NCBI RefSeq assembly: GCF_900543425.1
Contig: NZ_UQRQ01000007.1
Location: forward strand, 1-64,000
Length of the DNA stretch: 64,000 bases
From: an uncultured Sanguibacteroides sp.
GTDB taxonomy: Bacteria > Bacteroidota > Bacteroidia > Bacteroidales > Marinifilaceae
Direction of reading: 5' to 3'
The notes below the pieces were generated by a model, which ran no database searches, had not been told where the DNA came from, and saw only the letters and a list, made by a program, of their open reading frames with translations. Each line of letters opens with the position of its first letter. Within the stretch, counting starts at the first letter, position 1. Position numbers and translations under genes: made by a program. Shown in pieces: positions 26,485 to 36,386 of this stretch.

Positions 26485-26516
26485 GTTGTATATTTGAAAT
26501 AACATTCCTATATTCG
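26485..26516 (+). promoter_or_regulatory. Promoter of the lipoprotein gene
   Basis: A GTTG (26485-26488) followed after 20 bp by TATATTCG (26509-26516), close to the Bacteroidota -33/-7 consensus. A second TATATTTG lies at 26489-26496. The stretch resembles the promoter region of the gene at 35747. Confidence 0.4.
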
Positions 26517-26542
26517 TATATAATAGATTAAAATTATAATCC

Positions 26543-27247
26543 ATGAAAAAGTATATATTAATATGTATGGCATTCGTATTCTTTTCCTGTTCTGAAGAGA
26601 AACAGAAAATAGTAGAACGTTACGCTTTCCAAGAGATTGGTAAAGATATTGGCGATGAATACAAGGATATTGTAAAAGACTTAAAATCACGTTACGCACC
26701 AGAAGAACTATCAAAATCTTCAGAGATTATTAGTAGCAGCCCAACCAGAAAATTTATTAGCGAACTCGAACAATATAAGCTCTCCGCCCTCTCGTATTAC
26801 AAATTTGACGCAAAAAAGTTTTACGATAATCCCTCTGAAGAAAATTTGTTAAAATGTATGATCCCATTAAACAAACTGAATATCATAACAGAACGTGATG
26901 GAATTACGAAAGCCCGAATGCTTATTGAAAAAGTACACGGGACATGGGAACTCAATCAACTAACTCCCACGTACGGAAAAACGATTTCGTGGTTATGCGA
27001 TTCTTTATACAAAGCCGGAACAAAACATTGTAAAATATTCGTACATGGAAGTACACGAGAATTTGTAACCTTTGAAAAACAAGGGAAACCATTGTATTTC
27101 AAAATCACAGGAGAACCGATTTCCGCAGAACGTTTGTGTGAATACTTTGTAGAACAATATAAACGTGCGCAAGAACAACAAAAATACATAGAAGAACATC
27201 CCGAATTATTTGATGCTCCAACTCCTCAAAACAATAAAGCACTCTAA
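26543..27247 (+). CDS. Hypothetical lipoprotein
   Basis: A 234-residue protein with a lipoprotein signal peptide ending at Cys16 (MAFVFFSCSEEKQ). The mature part is charged and helical and has no recognised motif. It contains CKIFVHGSTREFVTFEKQ, possibly a beta-strand domain. It is transcribed alone and ends in a strong terminator. Function unknown. It lies directly beside the DISARM-like operon, on the opposite strand and convergent with it. Confidence 0.6.
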   Translation: MKKYILICMAFVFFSCSEEKQKIVERYAFQEIGKDIGDEYKDIVKDLKSRYAPEELSKSSEIISSSPTRKFISELEQYKLSALSYYKFDAKKFYDNPSEENLLKCMIPLNKLNIITERDGITKARMLIEKVHGTWELNQLTPTYGKTISWLCDSLYKAGTKHCKIFVHGSTREFVTFEKQGKPLYFKITGEPISAERLCEYFVEQYKRAQEQQKYIEEHPELFDAPTPQNNKAL

Positions 27248-27265
27248 ATAATTCATTGCATAAAT

Positions 27266-27303
27266 GAAGCTGTCTCTCGAAAAAGAGGTAGCTTCTTTTA
27301 TCT
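27266..27303 (+). terminator. Rho-independent terminator after the lipoprotein gene
   Basis: A 12-bp stem (27266-27277 with 27284-27295), including two G-U pairs, then a T-rich tail TTTTATC. Confidence 0.75.
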
Positions 27304-27458
27304 TTCAAATCAAAACAATCAATTCGTTTCTATCATCATCAAATCTGTCATACAAAAAACAAATCATTTACATCTGAAAATAATACATTAACTTTCATAT
27401 TAACATCCAACGATTATAGATAATAACTTCTTTTTTATTCCATGACTATCTTCTTTTA

Positions 27459-29321
27459 CTACCTCAAATAACATTTAAAGAAACCTATTTCAGAATCGAT
27501 AACAAGCTGCCTGTCTAAAAATAAGTTACCATGCTCACAAGATAGCTCAGGCAGAAGAGTACACGAATGACAGGCTGCAAGATTTAACTGAGCAATCCCT
27601 TGCCCTTCACTTTCATAACATATTGGATCAAGAGAGCAGTTTCTGGCCCGATTCAATGCACTATCCAAAATCTCTTGCATATCAACTAAATCATTACACA
27701 ATTTTGACAAACCACCTAAATAACCGTTAGTTCCATCATAAGCTGAAATCAAAAAACCGTACATAGTATCACTAACATATAACCGTTCCTGCATCGAAGA
27801 CATCGGATAACCGCAAATATATTCCAACTCTCTCATCAACAAATGAGCCAAAGTATGTATTAATATTTTCCGCGGAGACAAATTTTCAGCTTCTATTTGA
27901 TGAAATTTCCAATCAGATCTTTTACCATGTTCAATAATAATATTAACACGGTCTATAACTTCTTTTTTCTTTTCCCAATCTGTTAATTTTTTTATATCTA
28001 AAACAAATAATATACCTTCACCATAACTTTCTATAGCAGGTAAAATATAAGTATTAAAACTATTTTTCGATAAAGATTGTCTTTTAACATTATAGCTTTT
28101 AATATATTCTTCATCCCCAACCAATACACTGTCTACATCAATAGGTTCATTACGAGTAAAAGAGGTCTGTACCGTCACTTTCTTTAATTTATCAATCTTA
28201 ACCAAATATTTAAAACCACTCAATTTATTTTCAACATTGATTAATCGAAACCTAATCTTCCGATCATCAGGCTGTTTCTTCATTAAAAAATATTCGTATT
28301 CTGTCTGACGATAAAGAATTTCAGGAATAAAAGTATTCTTCGGCTGTTCAATATATTGCATTGATAATTCTCTTGGAACCTCGTAATCAAGCCACATATC
28401 TTCAATAATTTTCTTAACAGCTTTACCTTTTTCAAGCCATTTATCAATCAACAAGCAATTATCGGATGATATACACATAATTTGCTGTTCAGGAATCCAA
28501 AGGCTACTTAACGTATTCGCATAATATACACTATTACTCGATTTTATCTTTACCGTAGCTTTCTCATCACAAGTTTCTTTTATAAATGTACCCTCCTGAG
28601 AACCCAACCAATATTTTTTCCCACCACACTTTTGTTGGAATCCAAAAATACCTTTCAAGGACTCACTTTTACCACATTTTTTACATTTTATTCGAATACC
28701 CGATAAATCAGTATTTTCATTACTTATTTCATAATATAGCTCCTGCTCTTCACAGCATTTAGTATAGTTTAAGAATATTGTAAATAAATTATCATCTTCT
28801 TCTCTATCAACCTTATCTACGTTTGCATCCTCTACATTTCGATTTTTACGATTATTCCAAAAGTTCCAAGGTAAATCCTGAATATGACCATTAGGACAAG
28901 TCATAACAAAACGCACCTGCTCCAAATATTCTTTTTTACATTCCGGATTAAAACATTGCAAATTAAAATCTTCCCCTTGAGTCCCCCAACGTCTTTTCCA
29001 ATCAGAATAATGCATAAAACGTTTACAATGTGGACAATAAAACCATTTCGGAAAGTAATTCGCCTGTGGTTTCACATTACCTCCAATCTCTGTAGGAATA
29101 CTCACTAATTGTTTCAATAATGGAAATCTTGTTTTTAACCTATTCAACAATCGATCATCAGTAATGATATACTTACTTAGTTCTTTATCATAATAATTCG
29201 GATATTGCCAATTATCAAATGTTTCTATAATTATAGAACTATTCACAGTATCAATCAAAGAGCCAATGCCTCCATAATTTGATATGAATTTACTTCTACT
29301 ATGCTTTACTTCTTCTTTCAT
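27459..29321 (-). CDS. drmB: DISARM protein DrmB (DUF1998)
   Basis: A 620-residue protein with the DrmB layout. The N-terminus (SKFISNYGGIGSLIDTVNSS) matches the family opening. Zinc-ligand Cys pairs follow (FYCPHCKRFMH, about residue 94; CFNPEC, about 118) together with VMTCPNGHIQDLPWNFW (about 140). The DUF1998 region is marked by LIHTLAHLLMRELEYICG (about 488) and YDGTNGYLGGLSKLC, and a last Cys cluster CHSCTLLPELSCEHGN comes near the C-terminus. In DISARM, DrmA and DrmB form the core complex. Its start is 3 bp after the drmA stop. AT-rich, unlike most of the window. Confidence 0.82.
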   Translation of the reverse strand: MKEEVKHSRSKFISNYGGIGSLIDTVNSSIIIETFDNWQYPNYYDKELSKYIITDDRLLNRLKTRFPLLKQLVSIPTEIGGNVKPQANYFPKWFYCPHCKRFMHYSDWKRRWGTQGEDFNLQCFNPECKKEYLEQVRFVMTCPNGHIQDLPWNFWNNRKNRNVEDANVDKVDREEDDNLFTIFLNYTKCCEEQELYYEISNENTDLSGIRIKCKKCGKSESLKGIFGFQQKCGGKKYWLGSQEGTFIKETCDEKATVKIKSSNSVYYANTLSSLWIPEQQIMCISSDNCLLIDKWLEKGKAVKKIIEDMWLDYEVPRELSMQYIEQPKNTFIPEILYRQTEYEYFLMKKQPDDRKIRFRLINVENKLSGFKYLVKIDKLKKVTVQTSFTRNEPIDVDSVLVGDEEYIKSYNVKRQSLSKNSFNTYILPAIESYGEGILFVLDIKKLTDWEKKKEVIDRVNIIIEHGKRSDWKFHQIEAENLSPRKILIHTLAHLLMRELEYICGYPMSSMQERLYVSDTMYGFLISAYDGTNGYLGGLSKLCNDLVDMQEILDSALNRARNCSLDPICYESEGQGIAQLNLAACHSCTLLPELSCEHGNLFLDRQLVIDSEIGFFKCYLR

Positions 29322-29324
29322 AAC

Positions 29325-32300
29325 TTACTGCTTTTTAACAACAACAATGGCACTTGGCTCCACATTACGCATTGATTGCATAGCCACCCTAATATCATCC
29401 TCTGATTGTTTTTCCTGAATAGGAATTAATAAATTTTTTTTCTTTTCAGTTTCCCTATTTCCACCATAGAAAAACAATCCATGCTCCGGACTCGCATCAA
29501 TTTTATATAACCAATCCTGTATCAAATTATTTATTTTTTGGAATACAATACTCTTATCCTCCTCATTTATAAACAAATGATCATTAAACATACCCTTTAA
29601 ACCTGCTACAAATCCAGCTTTTATATCTTCCATTTGCAAAGCGTCAGCCATATTATTGACTGAAAATCCCATTTTATGGCGAAAATATGTCACCATCAAA
29701 GTAAACAGCATTTTATCTAAAGCATTCTCTGCAAATGGTGTCACACTTAAAGGTTCTACTTGTTTATAAAACGTTTTATGAAACGATATAAAATCTTCAA
29801 AATAAGACAGATCTCTAGTATTATTGGGATCTAGAAGCGTACAAACAATCCCCTCTCTCTGACGAGCGACTCGACTACTTGCCTGAATATACTCAGCCGT
29901 ATTAGGAGGCATTCCATTTATTAACATAACATTCAGTCGTCCTATATCCAATCCAACACTTATCATATTCGTAGCCAACACCAAATCAAATGCCTGATGT
30001 TCAGCCAAATTCCCATCAAAAGCAACAGAAAGTTTATCCAAGTTTCTTTTTATTTGTTCGTTAGGAATTCTACTAGTTAACTCTAAATTGCGATAAGATA
30101 ATTTGTTATAGTTATAATTATAAGGCACCTGATTCATTAAATATCTCACTTGTAATTGTTTGATTTCAGGTATCAATTCAGAAGCAATCTTATTTGAAAA
30201 CCTGCCTATATTCTTTAAGCTTTTAAAATACGATAAGATTGTCCAGAATTGGTCTACTTCTACTTTATTCAAATCATTTTGCCATATTTCCAAACGAGCA
30301 AATATCAAAGCCGCATTTAACCGAAGATTAGCCATTGTGAAAGTTTTTCCTGTAGGTAAAATACCCACATACCGACGTTTACTATTTTCCTGTGTCTTCG
30401 AAAAAAAGGAATCATCGGCACTAGTTATATTTTGCGGAAAAATTCGCACAGATTTACCATACAAGCCAGCAATTTGCTTATCTACATTTTTAATAGTCGC
30501 AGTGGAAGCAATTAATTTCGGAGCTTGAGTGGGTGTTGTACATAAATTCAATACTACATTTTCAAAAAGTCCAACCATACTTCCTAATGGACCATTCAAT
30601 AAATGCAATTCATCCTGAATGATTAATTCGGGTTTTCTATTTTTCCCATGATTAAATAAAGTAGTTGCCTCACCTTTCCAAGCCAATTGGGCAAATTTAT
30701 CTACGGTTGCAAATAACATTGTAGGTGGATCACTATAAATATCTTCATCAATTAAAACTATCGGAAATCCACCTTTTCGTTCCGAAAAACTACATTCCGG
30801 ATTAAGGCAATAGGCTGTCAATCTATTATGTAATATTCTATGTCCAATTACACCATTTGCTTTTGCCTCCATCCGTCCAATCACCTTCGTATTGCACCAT
30901 TGACAATTAGATACCTGAAAGGGATTAATCACAGCTTGCTTTTTATTTAATCTATCCTGTACTTTAGTAAGTAAAACTGTAGCTTTCTTTATATTATTCG
31001 GAATAGTCGAATCACCGACCCAGAAGCCAATAGTAATCTTATCCGAACCTAAATCAGTATGACTCTGACGGATAAATTCACAAGCTAAAATTAACTTAGT
31101 CGCCCTTTCAAATTGCTGCGCAGAAAGCAACCGTAGCGTATAACGGACAATAACATTTACTCCTCCATAATTTTTTGGATATTGTAATCTTCTCCAAAAA
31201 ATCAAAAATGCAGAAACAGCCAAATAAGCCTCTGTTTTACCTCCACCAGTCGGAAAATATAATAAGTCTACAAGTTCTCTGTCTTTTGTATTCTCTTCTA
31301 TAAAAGAAGGAAGGCATTGCAATATAAATGCCAACTGAAAAGGTCTCCAAGCTGGGATTTTATTGAGATCAGGATATTGAATATGAGCATAATCTTCATA
31401 AGAATAGTCAAAAAAATCATGCTGCTCAAATGGCTCATAACCATCTCTTTTTTTACTGAAGTATATTTCATTTCGAAACATCTGCAAATAGATCGCCGCA
31501 TTAGCCAACTGAAAAGCACGCATTGCATTATTGTTAGAATTCAGCAACTCTATACCCCGATTCATCCGCTCTTTTATCTGAACACATTTTTCACCATTCC
31601 TTAAAGCCCATTCATTTCCATTGGCATTAAATTGTTCGTTAGCTATCCATTTTTCATAAGCTACAGAAAGCGATTTTAAATTTTCAATAATTTGTGTTTT
31701 ATTATTATTAAATGAAGATAATTCTTTAATAACTAACACATCTTTTGAAATATCTTCAATATCTGTACTTTGGCTTTTTACGTTATATTGTGGCAAAAAT
31801 GAAGAAGAAATCCAAGTCGGATGAGATTCATCTTTCTCACAGTTTTCCCATACACAAGAAGTATTATGCCCAACACCATAGGCCATTTTATTTCGATAAA
31901 GATAATCCAACATTTTATCTTCGGTAGATTTGTACAGGATATCCTTATAATTGTTAAAAGATTTAAGAAATGGTGTATCTATCCTAATATTAACTTGAAA
32001 CAGACAAAGTTGATTCATAATTTCCTTTGCCAGAGAAAACTTATCTTTGGGATACTGCAAAGTATTTTCAACAATAACTTTCAAAAAATACCTACTATCT
32101 TTAGGATATGCAACGACATGAAGCCACAAATTATCCTTTAACAAAATTTCATTTGCATTTATTTTACCTCGCCACCACTTCTCTGCAACATTGACATTTG
32201 CATCAGCTAATAAGCATTTATAATGTCTGTTTTCTGCTTTTAGTATATACTCAAGAGGAATCTTAAAAGTTAATTCATTATTTATTCTTTTATATTTATC

Positions 32301-32957
32301 TTTAAAAAAAAGTTTAGAGAGAGTTTTATACAACTGACTATTCCGATGCTCCTCCCACAATTGATATTGACATTCAGTTCTCGCTTTCTTTTCACTTTTT
32401 GTCAATTCTTTAGACAATCTCAATAGTTTACGATCACAATCATAATCAACAAATTTATCCAATCCAAACCGAGATAACAAGTCAATATCATCTCCATCAT
32501 AACTTAAAGCTACTTCCCCACTTTTTGCTTTCTTATAACATCCAAAAGATACACTAACATTAATTTCGGAACATTCTTTTGAGACAACAAACGAAATGCC
32601 ATATTGAGAAGGAAAAAATGTATTGGAAACATATTGTACTTCTTCCTTTTCATCTTCAGCAGCATTCTGATATATACATTCCTCTTGTTTAAAAAAATCA
32701 TCTGTTTCGTTTATAATAGCACTATCCTCCTTAGTATCTTCCACTTCGTTGATATCATCCTCTTCTGAAATATTATTATTTCCATTCTTTGTATATTGCT
32801 TAGGATACAATATACCAGAAAAATATCTTTGTAACGGTTTACCTTCTATTATTTCATCAGAATAATTCACTTTATCTCCACATTCAAAAATATCAGATCC
32901 AGGACCAATCAACTCTTTGGTTATTCTGGTAATTAACATTTCTCTATTAGCATTCAT
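29325..32957 (-). CDS. drmA: DISARM helicase DrmA
   Basis: A 1210-residue SF2 helicase. The N-terminal region (about 1-530) is not conserved in an obvious way and has an acidic stretch near residues 60-100. Walker A is FPTGGGKTEAYLA (about 570), the DExH-type motif II is IIQDELHLLNG (about 780), motif III is ASTATI (about 825), and the last helicase motif is IQASSRVARQREGIV (about 1025). A Cys pair set (NCQWCNTKVIG and CLNPECSF) lies between motifs I and II. This matches DrmA, the DNA translocase of DISARM. It overlaps the upstream gene by 11 bp and is followed directly by drmB. Confidence 0.82.
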   Translation of the reverse strand: MNANREMLITRITKELIGPGSDIFECGDKVNYSDEIIEGKPLQRYFSGILYPKQYTKNGNNNISEEDDINEVEDTKEDSAIINETDDFFKQEECIYQNAAEDEKEEVQYVSNTFFPSQYGISFVVSKECSEINVSVSFGCYKKAKSGEVALSYDGDDIDLLSRFGLDKFVDYDCDRKLLRLSKELTKSEKKARTECQYQLWEEHRNSQLYKTLSKLFFKDKYKRINNELTFKIPLEYILKAENRHYKCLLADANVNVAEKWWRGKINANEILLKDNLWLHVVAYPKDSRYFLKVIVENTLQYPKDKFSLAKEIMNQLCLFQVNIRIDTPFLKSFNNYKDILYKSTEDKMLDYLYRNKMAYGVGHNTSCVWENCEKDESHPTWISSSFLPQYNVKSQSTDIEDISKDVLVIKELSSFNNNKTQIIENLKSLSVAYEKWIANEQFNANGNEWALRNGEKCVQIKERMNRGIELLNSNNNAMRAFQLANAAIYLQMFRNEIYFSKKRDGYEPFEQHDFFDYSYEDYAHIQYPDLNKIPAWRPFQLAFILQCLPSFIEENTKDRELVDLLYFPTGGGKTEAYLAVSAFLIFWRRLQYPKNYGGVNVIVRYTLRLLSAQQFERATKLILACEFIRQSHTDLGSDKITIGFWVGDSTIPNNIKKATVLLTKVQDRLNKKQAVINPFQVSNCQWCNTKVIGRMEAKANGVIGHRILHNRLTAYCLNPECSFSERKGGFPIVLIDEDIYSDPPTMLFATVDKFAQLAWKGEATTLFNHGKNRKPELIIQDELHLLNGPLGSMVGLFENVVLNLCTTPTQAPKLIASTATIKNVDKQIAGLYGKSVRIFPQNITSADDSFFSKTQENSKRRYVGILPTGKTFTMANLRLNAALIFARLEIWQNDLNKVEVDQFWTILSYFKSLKNIGRFSNKIASELIPEIKQLQVRYLMNQVPYNYNYNKLSYRNLELTSRIPNEQIKRNLDKLSVAFDGNLAEHQAFDLVLATNMISVGLDIGRLNVMLINGMPPNTAEYIQASSRVARQREGIVCTLLDPNNTRDLSYFEDFISFHKTFYKQVEPLSVTPFAENALDKMLFTLMVTYFRHKMGFSVNNMADALQMEDIKAGFVAGLKGMFNDHLFINEEDKSIVFQKINNLIQDWLYKIDASPEHGLFFYGGNRETEKKKNLLIPIQEKQSEDDIRVAMQSMRNVEPSAIVVVKKQ

Positions 32958-34359
32958 ATATTCTCTCTTTTATTTCAGTAATAATAGATAATGGCATTTT
33001 TTCCTCTATAAACCTTGCTAAAGTTTCAATCGAAAAATTGCGCTTAATCAGTATGTCTCCAAGTGTTCTCTCCTGTAAGAATTGTTTTAACTCTTGTTTT
33101 ATTCCTCGTCCCAAAGCAATTGTTGTACTGACATATAATCGTTTTGATTTTTTTATTTGCTCAAATCTATCTTCCTGTCCACCCAAGGTTAAAATAGCCC
33201 TTAAATCACTATTAAACATAGGGTACTGCCTATATCCTTTAAAATAAGTATCAACAGTATTGAACTGAACTTTCAATCCTCTCTTTTTCAATTCTCGATA
33301 AAGGATTTTCCTATCTTTATATTTTTGGTCTAATCTTCTTAAGATATCTAACCAAAAATTTGCATGTTCCAACACATTCCCATAAATATCTGGTTCACAA
33401 TCAATAGCTGTCTGCAATAAATTCTCAGCTAACTCCCCTTTGGGATAAATCCGAATAACATCCCCAACATGTAATAAACGTGTTTTGATTAAATTTCCTT
33501 TATCATCAAAAACACTGTCATTACTATCTAATAATACAGATTTTCCGTTTGCAAATCTCAATTCATACTGTATTTTATCTTCAAGTTCATCCAACAGCAA
33601 ATCACTCTCATTCAAATATCCATCATATGCAGTCTGTGAACGTTCATCCAAACGTCTAATAATAGATTCCAATGTAGAGTTAACAAGTATAGGTGCTCTA
33701 TTCACTGGCACATAATTAATACCACACAAACGATAACGATTTTCACTACTAATTTCCTTTTCAAGCACAGAGATATATGTATAAAACTGTTTTTCGTACA
33801 AATTTACTTCTGCTTCATAAAGAATTAAAAATACATCACAGGACAGATTATAAAGAAAATTAAAATCCTTCAGACCATTAAACGTATAAAAATATAATTT
33901 ATTATTTTCATTCAATTCCCCTGTTTTTATTTTCGACTTAATTTCTTTTAAGGTATATACTCGCTTAATTCCATTATTTTCTAAATATTCACAATCGTTC
34001 TGATCTGCATTAACAATAGAATTATGATCCAATATCAATTTACGAATTCTATCTATTTTAAATAGATTATCTCTCAAATAAATAATTACTTCTTCTAAAA
34101 CCTGCTTTGGATTATTATTAGCCAAATATTCCAAAGAATACCCGCCTTCATTCTGCTCCAAATCCTTATTATTTTTCAAACGCAAAAGAAGATAATCAAA
34201 ATCTTGTTTTTTCACAAAATTTAATGCTAAACGCAAAAAATAGCCATAACTATTTAATATTATCGGAATATTTAAATTCCGAACCCATGCCATTTTTTCT
34301 TCAAAACGCACAAGCAATATCTCAAGCTCTGAATCAGATATTCTTATTAACTTAATCAT
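32947..34359 (-). CDS. DrmE C-terminal-like protein of the DISARM-like operon
   Basis: I use the ATG at 34359, which shares the ATGA overlap with the stop of the upstream gene, giving 470 residues; an earlier in-frame Met exists at 34407. There is no clear enzyme motif. A C-terminal stretch with LLHVGDVIRIYPKGELAENL, HANFWLDILRRLDQKYK and FNTVDTYFKGYRQYPMF resembles the pattern seen in DrmE C-terminal regions (GD, WxxxL, T-x-x-WL, P). That assignment is from memory and tentative. Together with the upstream 293-residue protein it would have the size of DrmE (about 760 residues). Confidence 0.5.
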   Translation of the reverse strand: MIKLIRISDSELEILLVRFEEKMAWVRNLNIPIILNSYGYFLRLALNFVKKQDFDYLLLRLKNNKDLEQNEGGYSLEYLANNNPKQVLEEVIIYLRDNLFKIDRIRKLILDHNSIVNADQNDCEYLENNGIKRVYTLKEIKSKIKTGELNENNKLYFYTFNGLKDFNFLYNLSCDVFLILYEAEVNLYEKQFYTYISVLEKEISSENRYRLCGINYVPVNRAPILVNSTLESIIRRLDERSQTAYDGYLNESDLLLDELEDKIQYELRFANGKSVLLDSNDSVFDDKGNLIKTRLLHVGDVIRIYPKGELAENLLQTAIDCEPDIYGNVLEHANFWLDILRRLDQKYKDRKILYRELKKRGLKVQFNTVDTYFKGYRQYPMFNSDLRAILTLGGQEDRFEQIKKSKRLYVSTTIALGRGIKQELKQFLQERTLGDILIKRNFSIETLARFIEEKMPLSIITEIKERIYEC

Positions 34360-35237
34360 AAACGTTTTAATAAATCTATTTCTTCTCTCTTCCAATTCCA
34401 TGAACAAATTCCATTCAACTTTGAAATTAAGGAAGCATTTGTTAGAACAATTAATTTAAAATGATAAACCATCTGATCCTGAATAATTTGTGAAATAGAA
34501 GCCAAATCGGCATCACAGACAAGTATTGTATCAATCTTAATTTTTTGTAACAAAAGTTGTTCATAACATACCCTATAATTAGGTGTAAAATATGCGATAC
34601 AATCTTCAAAAACAGGTATCGATTTTTTTATATTAATCTTTCCATTTTGTGAATTAGGCAAATAAACTGATGGTATACAAGATTTTTCTTCGACATGATC
34701 CCAAGCTGACTTCGCAATAAGAACAATTTTTTGCGTAAAATGCATAGGAACAAACTTAAAAACTTTAAACCAATCACTTTTATTTTTAAAATAATCTCTA
34801 TATGTTTTAATTGGTCGTAAGTTTCTATTCTGTACATTCAAATAGTTCCGATACAAAGCATTTTCATCAGTAACAGAAATAGACAGCTCTTTCTTTCTAT
34901 CTCGAAGTATTATTTTTTCATTACTTTTAGATTCGAGTTCAAAATTATATCCTTTATATCCTGTCTTATGTTTCCATTTACTCCCAATAATAATTGGAGG
35001 AAAATCCGCATATTTCTGATATATCAACGTCGATAACTCTCTATACAACAAACTAATTAAATCATATAAGATAACGTTATTACCTGGAATATTAATATGA
35101 ACGCCTTGTCTTTCAAAATTTCTCCATATCAAAGCAAATGAAATCGAAACAATATTTCTATCATTTACAATACTTTTCAGAGGTTTTGCATACTCCAATA
35201 AACTTCGATAATATAATATATTCAAATTTTCAATCAT
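34356..35237 (-). CDS. First gene of the DISARM-like operon, unknown (possible DrmE N-terminal half)
   Basis: A 293-residue cytoplasmic protein. Recognisable motifs are lacking. Beta-rich stretches such as IPVFEDCIAYFTPNYRVC and DTILVCDADLASISQII, then LIVLTNASLISKLNG and ICSWNWKREEIDLL, suggest a Rossmann-like, helicase-related fold without a Walker A motif. The gene stops in an ATGA overlap with the next gene, which indicates translational coupling. It is AT-rich, as are its three operon partners. If the two upstream genes correspond to one DrmE, this is its N-terminal half. Confidence 0.45.
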   Translation of the reverse strand: MIENLNILYYRSLLEYAKPLKSIVNDRNIVSISFALIWRNFERQGVHINIPGNNVILYDLISLLYRELSTLIYQKYADFPPIIIGSKWKHKTGYKGYNFELESKSNEKIILRDRKKELSISVTDENALYRNYLNVQNRNLRPIKTYRDYFKNKSDWFKVFKFVPMHFTQKIVLIAKSAWDHVEEKSCIPSVYLPNSQNGKINIKKSIPVFEDCIAYFTPNYRVCYEQLLLQKIKIDTILVCDADLASISQIIQDQMVYHFKLIVLTNASLISKLNGICSWNWKREEIDLLKRL

Positions 35238-35746
35238 ATATTCTTATTATCATTATTTATAATACTAGTAATATTTTTGATAAAATAATATTCATATATC
35301 GCTACTAAAAATAACTTATATTTTCTAATATTCACCAAATAGATAATACAAATATATAAATATTATTCAAACAAACTACTATTACATAACACAGACAACA
35401 CTCTTATCTTATCAAAATATGTACTCCAAACACTTCATTCAACTAAACTAACACTTTAATATCAATAAATTAAAGAATTTCATCAAAGGAGTAAATGATA
35501 ATCACGAATTGCAAATAACACAATTGCACATTTTTCTCTTTTAACAATAAATTAGTGGGAATACTATCAACTTATACTTTTCATTTCTCATGACAACGAC
35601 TCCATTTACCATCAATCATAAATTTCGTAGACATAAATGGATTGTCCGTATACATGATTATTATTCAATCTGTTATACAAACAATAATAGTTGCATATTA
35701 AAAAAATCTTTCTATATTTGCATAGAATGATTAAAAATTACAGATT
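35238..35746. other. Intergenic region upstream of the DISARM-like operon
   Basis: Strongly AT-rich, with no credible gene. A minus-strand TATATTTG element (complement of 35349-35356) could be the -7 box of the operon, giving a leader of about 100 nt. A matching -33 is not at the expected distance, so this is weak. The plus-strand promoter of the next gene lies at 35690-35720. Confidence 0.35.
35690..35720 (+). promoter_or_regulatory. Promoter of the secreted protein gene at 35747
   Basis: GTTG (35690-35693), 19 bp, TATATTTG (35713-35720): a good Bacteroidota promoter about 26 bp before the start codon. Confidence 0.6.
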
Positions 35747-36325
35747 ATGAAACGCCTTATTATCTTATTTGTGATTCAAATATTATTCTGGGGTTCCTTG
35801 TCGGCACAAAGGATAACAGAATTTTCGGAATATGATTTTTTGTTTGAAAAAAGACCATTTGGCAGATTATTTTCAGATACCCTAAAAAAACCAAATCTCG
35901 ATAACGCATTTACTTTAAGCAATCCATTCCAATCAGATCCGAAAAAAAAGATTTTGACCAGAAACGATTCGATCTATTTCAAAAAACTACCTCTTAAAGA
36001 ACTGAATTCAAAGAGGGATGGGTTATCCAACGTTGATTTCAAATACACATTACCTGCAAAACCCTTGTTTTATATCTCGTTATGGGATTATTCCCCCAAA
36101 CCCATGCTGGATAAAAGATCTCTTTTCTATAACCCACTTGAAAGAAAATCGAGAGATTCACAAGACTTACGATACTTATGGTCCGGAGATATTACCCACT
36201 TTAGAGAAACCGGTTATTCCGGTAATTATCCCGGCCAACAAAAACCGGTGTATAAAATTTATTTCGTAAGAAACGGAAAAAAAATCAAAGGGTTTGGAAT
36301 CGAATTGTTAGATGACGACCGCTAA
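35747..36325 (+). CDS. Hypothetical secreted protein
   Basis: A 192-residue protein with a cleavable signal peptide (about residues 1-20, ending GSLSAQ). The mature part is polar and Pro/Tyr-rich (KPLFYISLWDYSPKPMLDKR) and lacks known motifs. It is a single gene between the defence-like operon and tRNA-Lys. Function unknown. Confidence 0.6.
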   Translation: MKRLIILFVIQILFWGSLSAQRITEFSEYDFLFEKRPFGRLFSDTLKKPNLDNAFTLSNPFQSDPKKKILTRNDSIYFKKLPLKELNSKRDGLSNVDFKYTLPAKPLFYISLWDYSPKPMLDKRSLFYNPLERKSRDSQDLRYLWSGDITHFRETGYSGNYPGQQKPVYKIYFVRNGKKIKGFGIELLDDDR

Positions 36326-36344
36326 CACGTAAATCAGTCATAAA

Positions 36345-36375
36345 AAACCAAATCGAAATGTAAACGATTTGGTTT
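36345..36375. terminator. Bidirectional terminator between gene 35747 and tRNA-Lys
   Basis: An 11-bp stem (AAACCAAATCG, 36345-36355, with CGATTTGGTTT, 36365-36375). On the minus strand it is followed by a T run (complement of 36342-36347), so it serves the tRNA well; on the plus strand the T run is short. Confidence 0.7.
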
Positions 36376-36386
36376 CCAGAGTTTTG

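Noticed and set aside
27459..35237. Classification of the operon as Druantia or as a type I restriction system
   Set aside because: No HsdR/HsdM/HsdS motifs are visible, and the helicase and DUF1998 are on separate proteins of DrmA and DrmB size rather than on one giant DruE-like protein.
35580..35650. Inverted segments CCATTTA/TAAATGG and a 24-codon frame near the DISARM-like operon
   Set aside because: Short, with no recognisable transposon end or protein similarity; AT-rich chance is sufficient.
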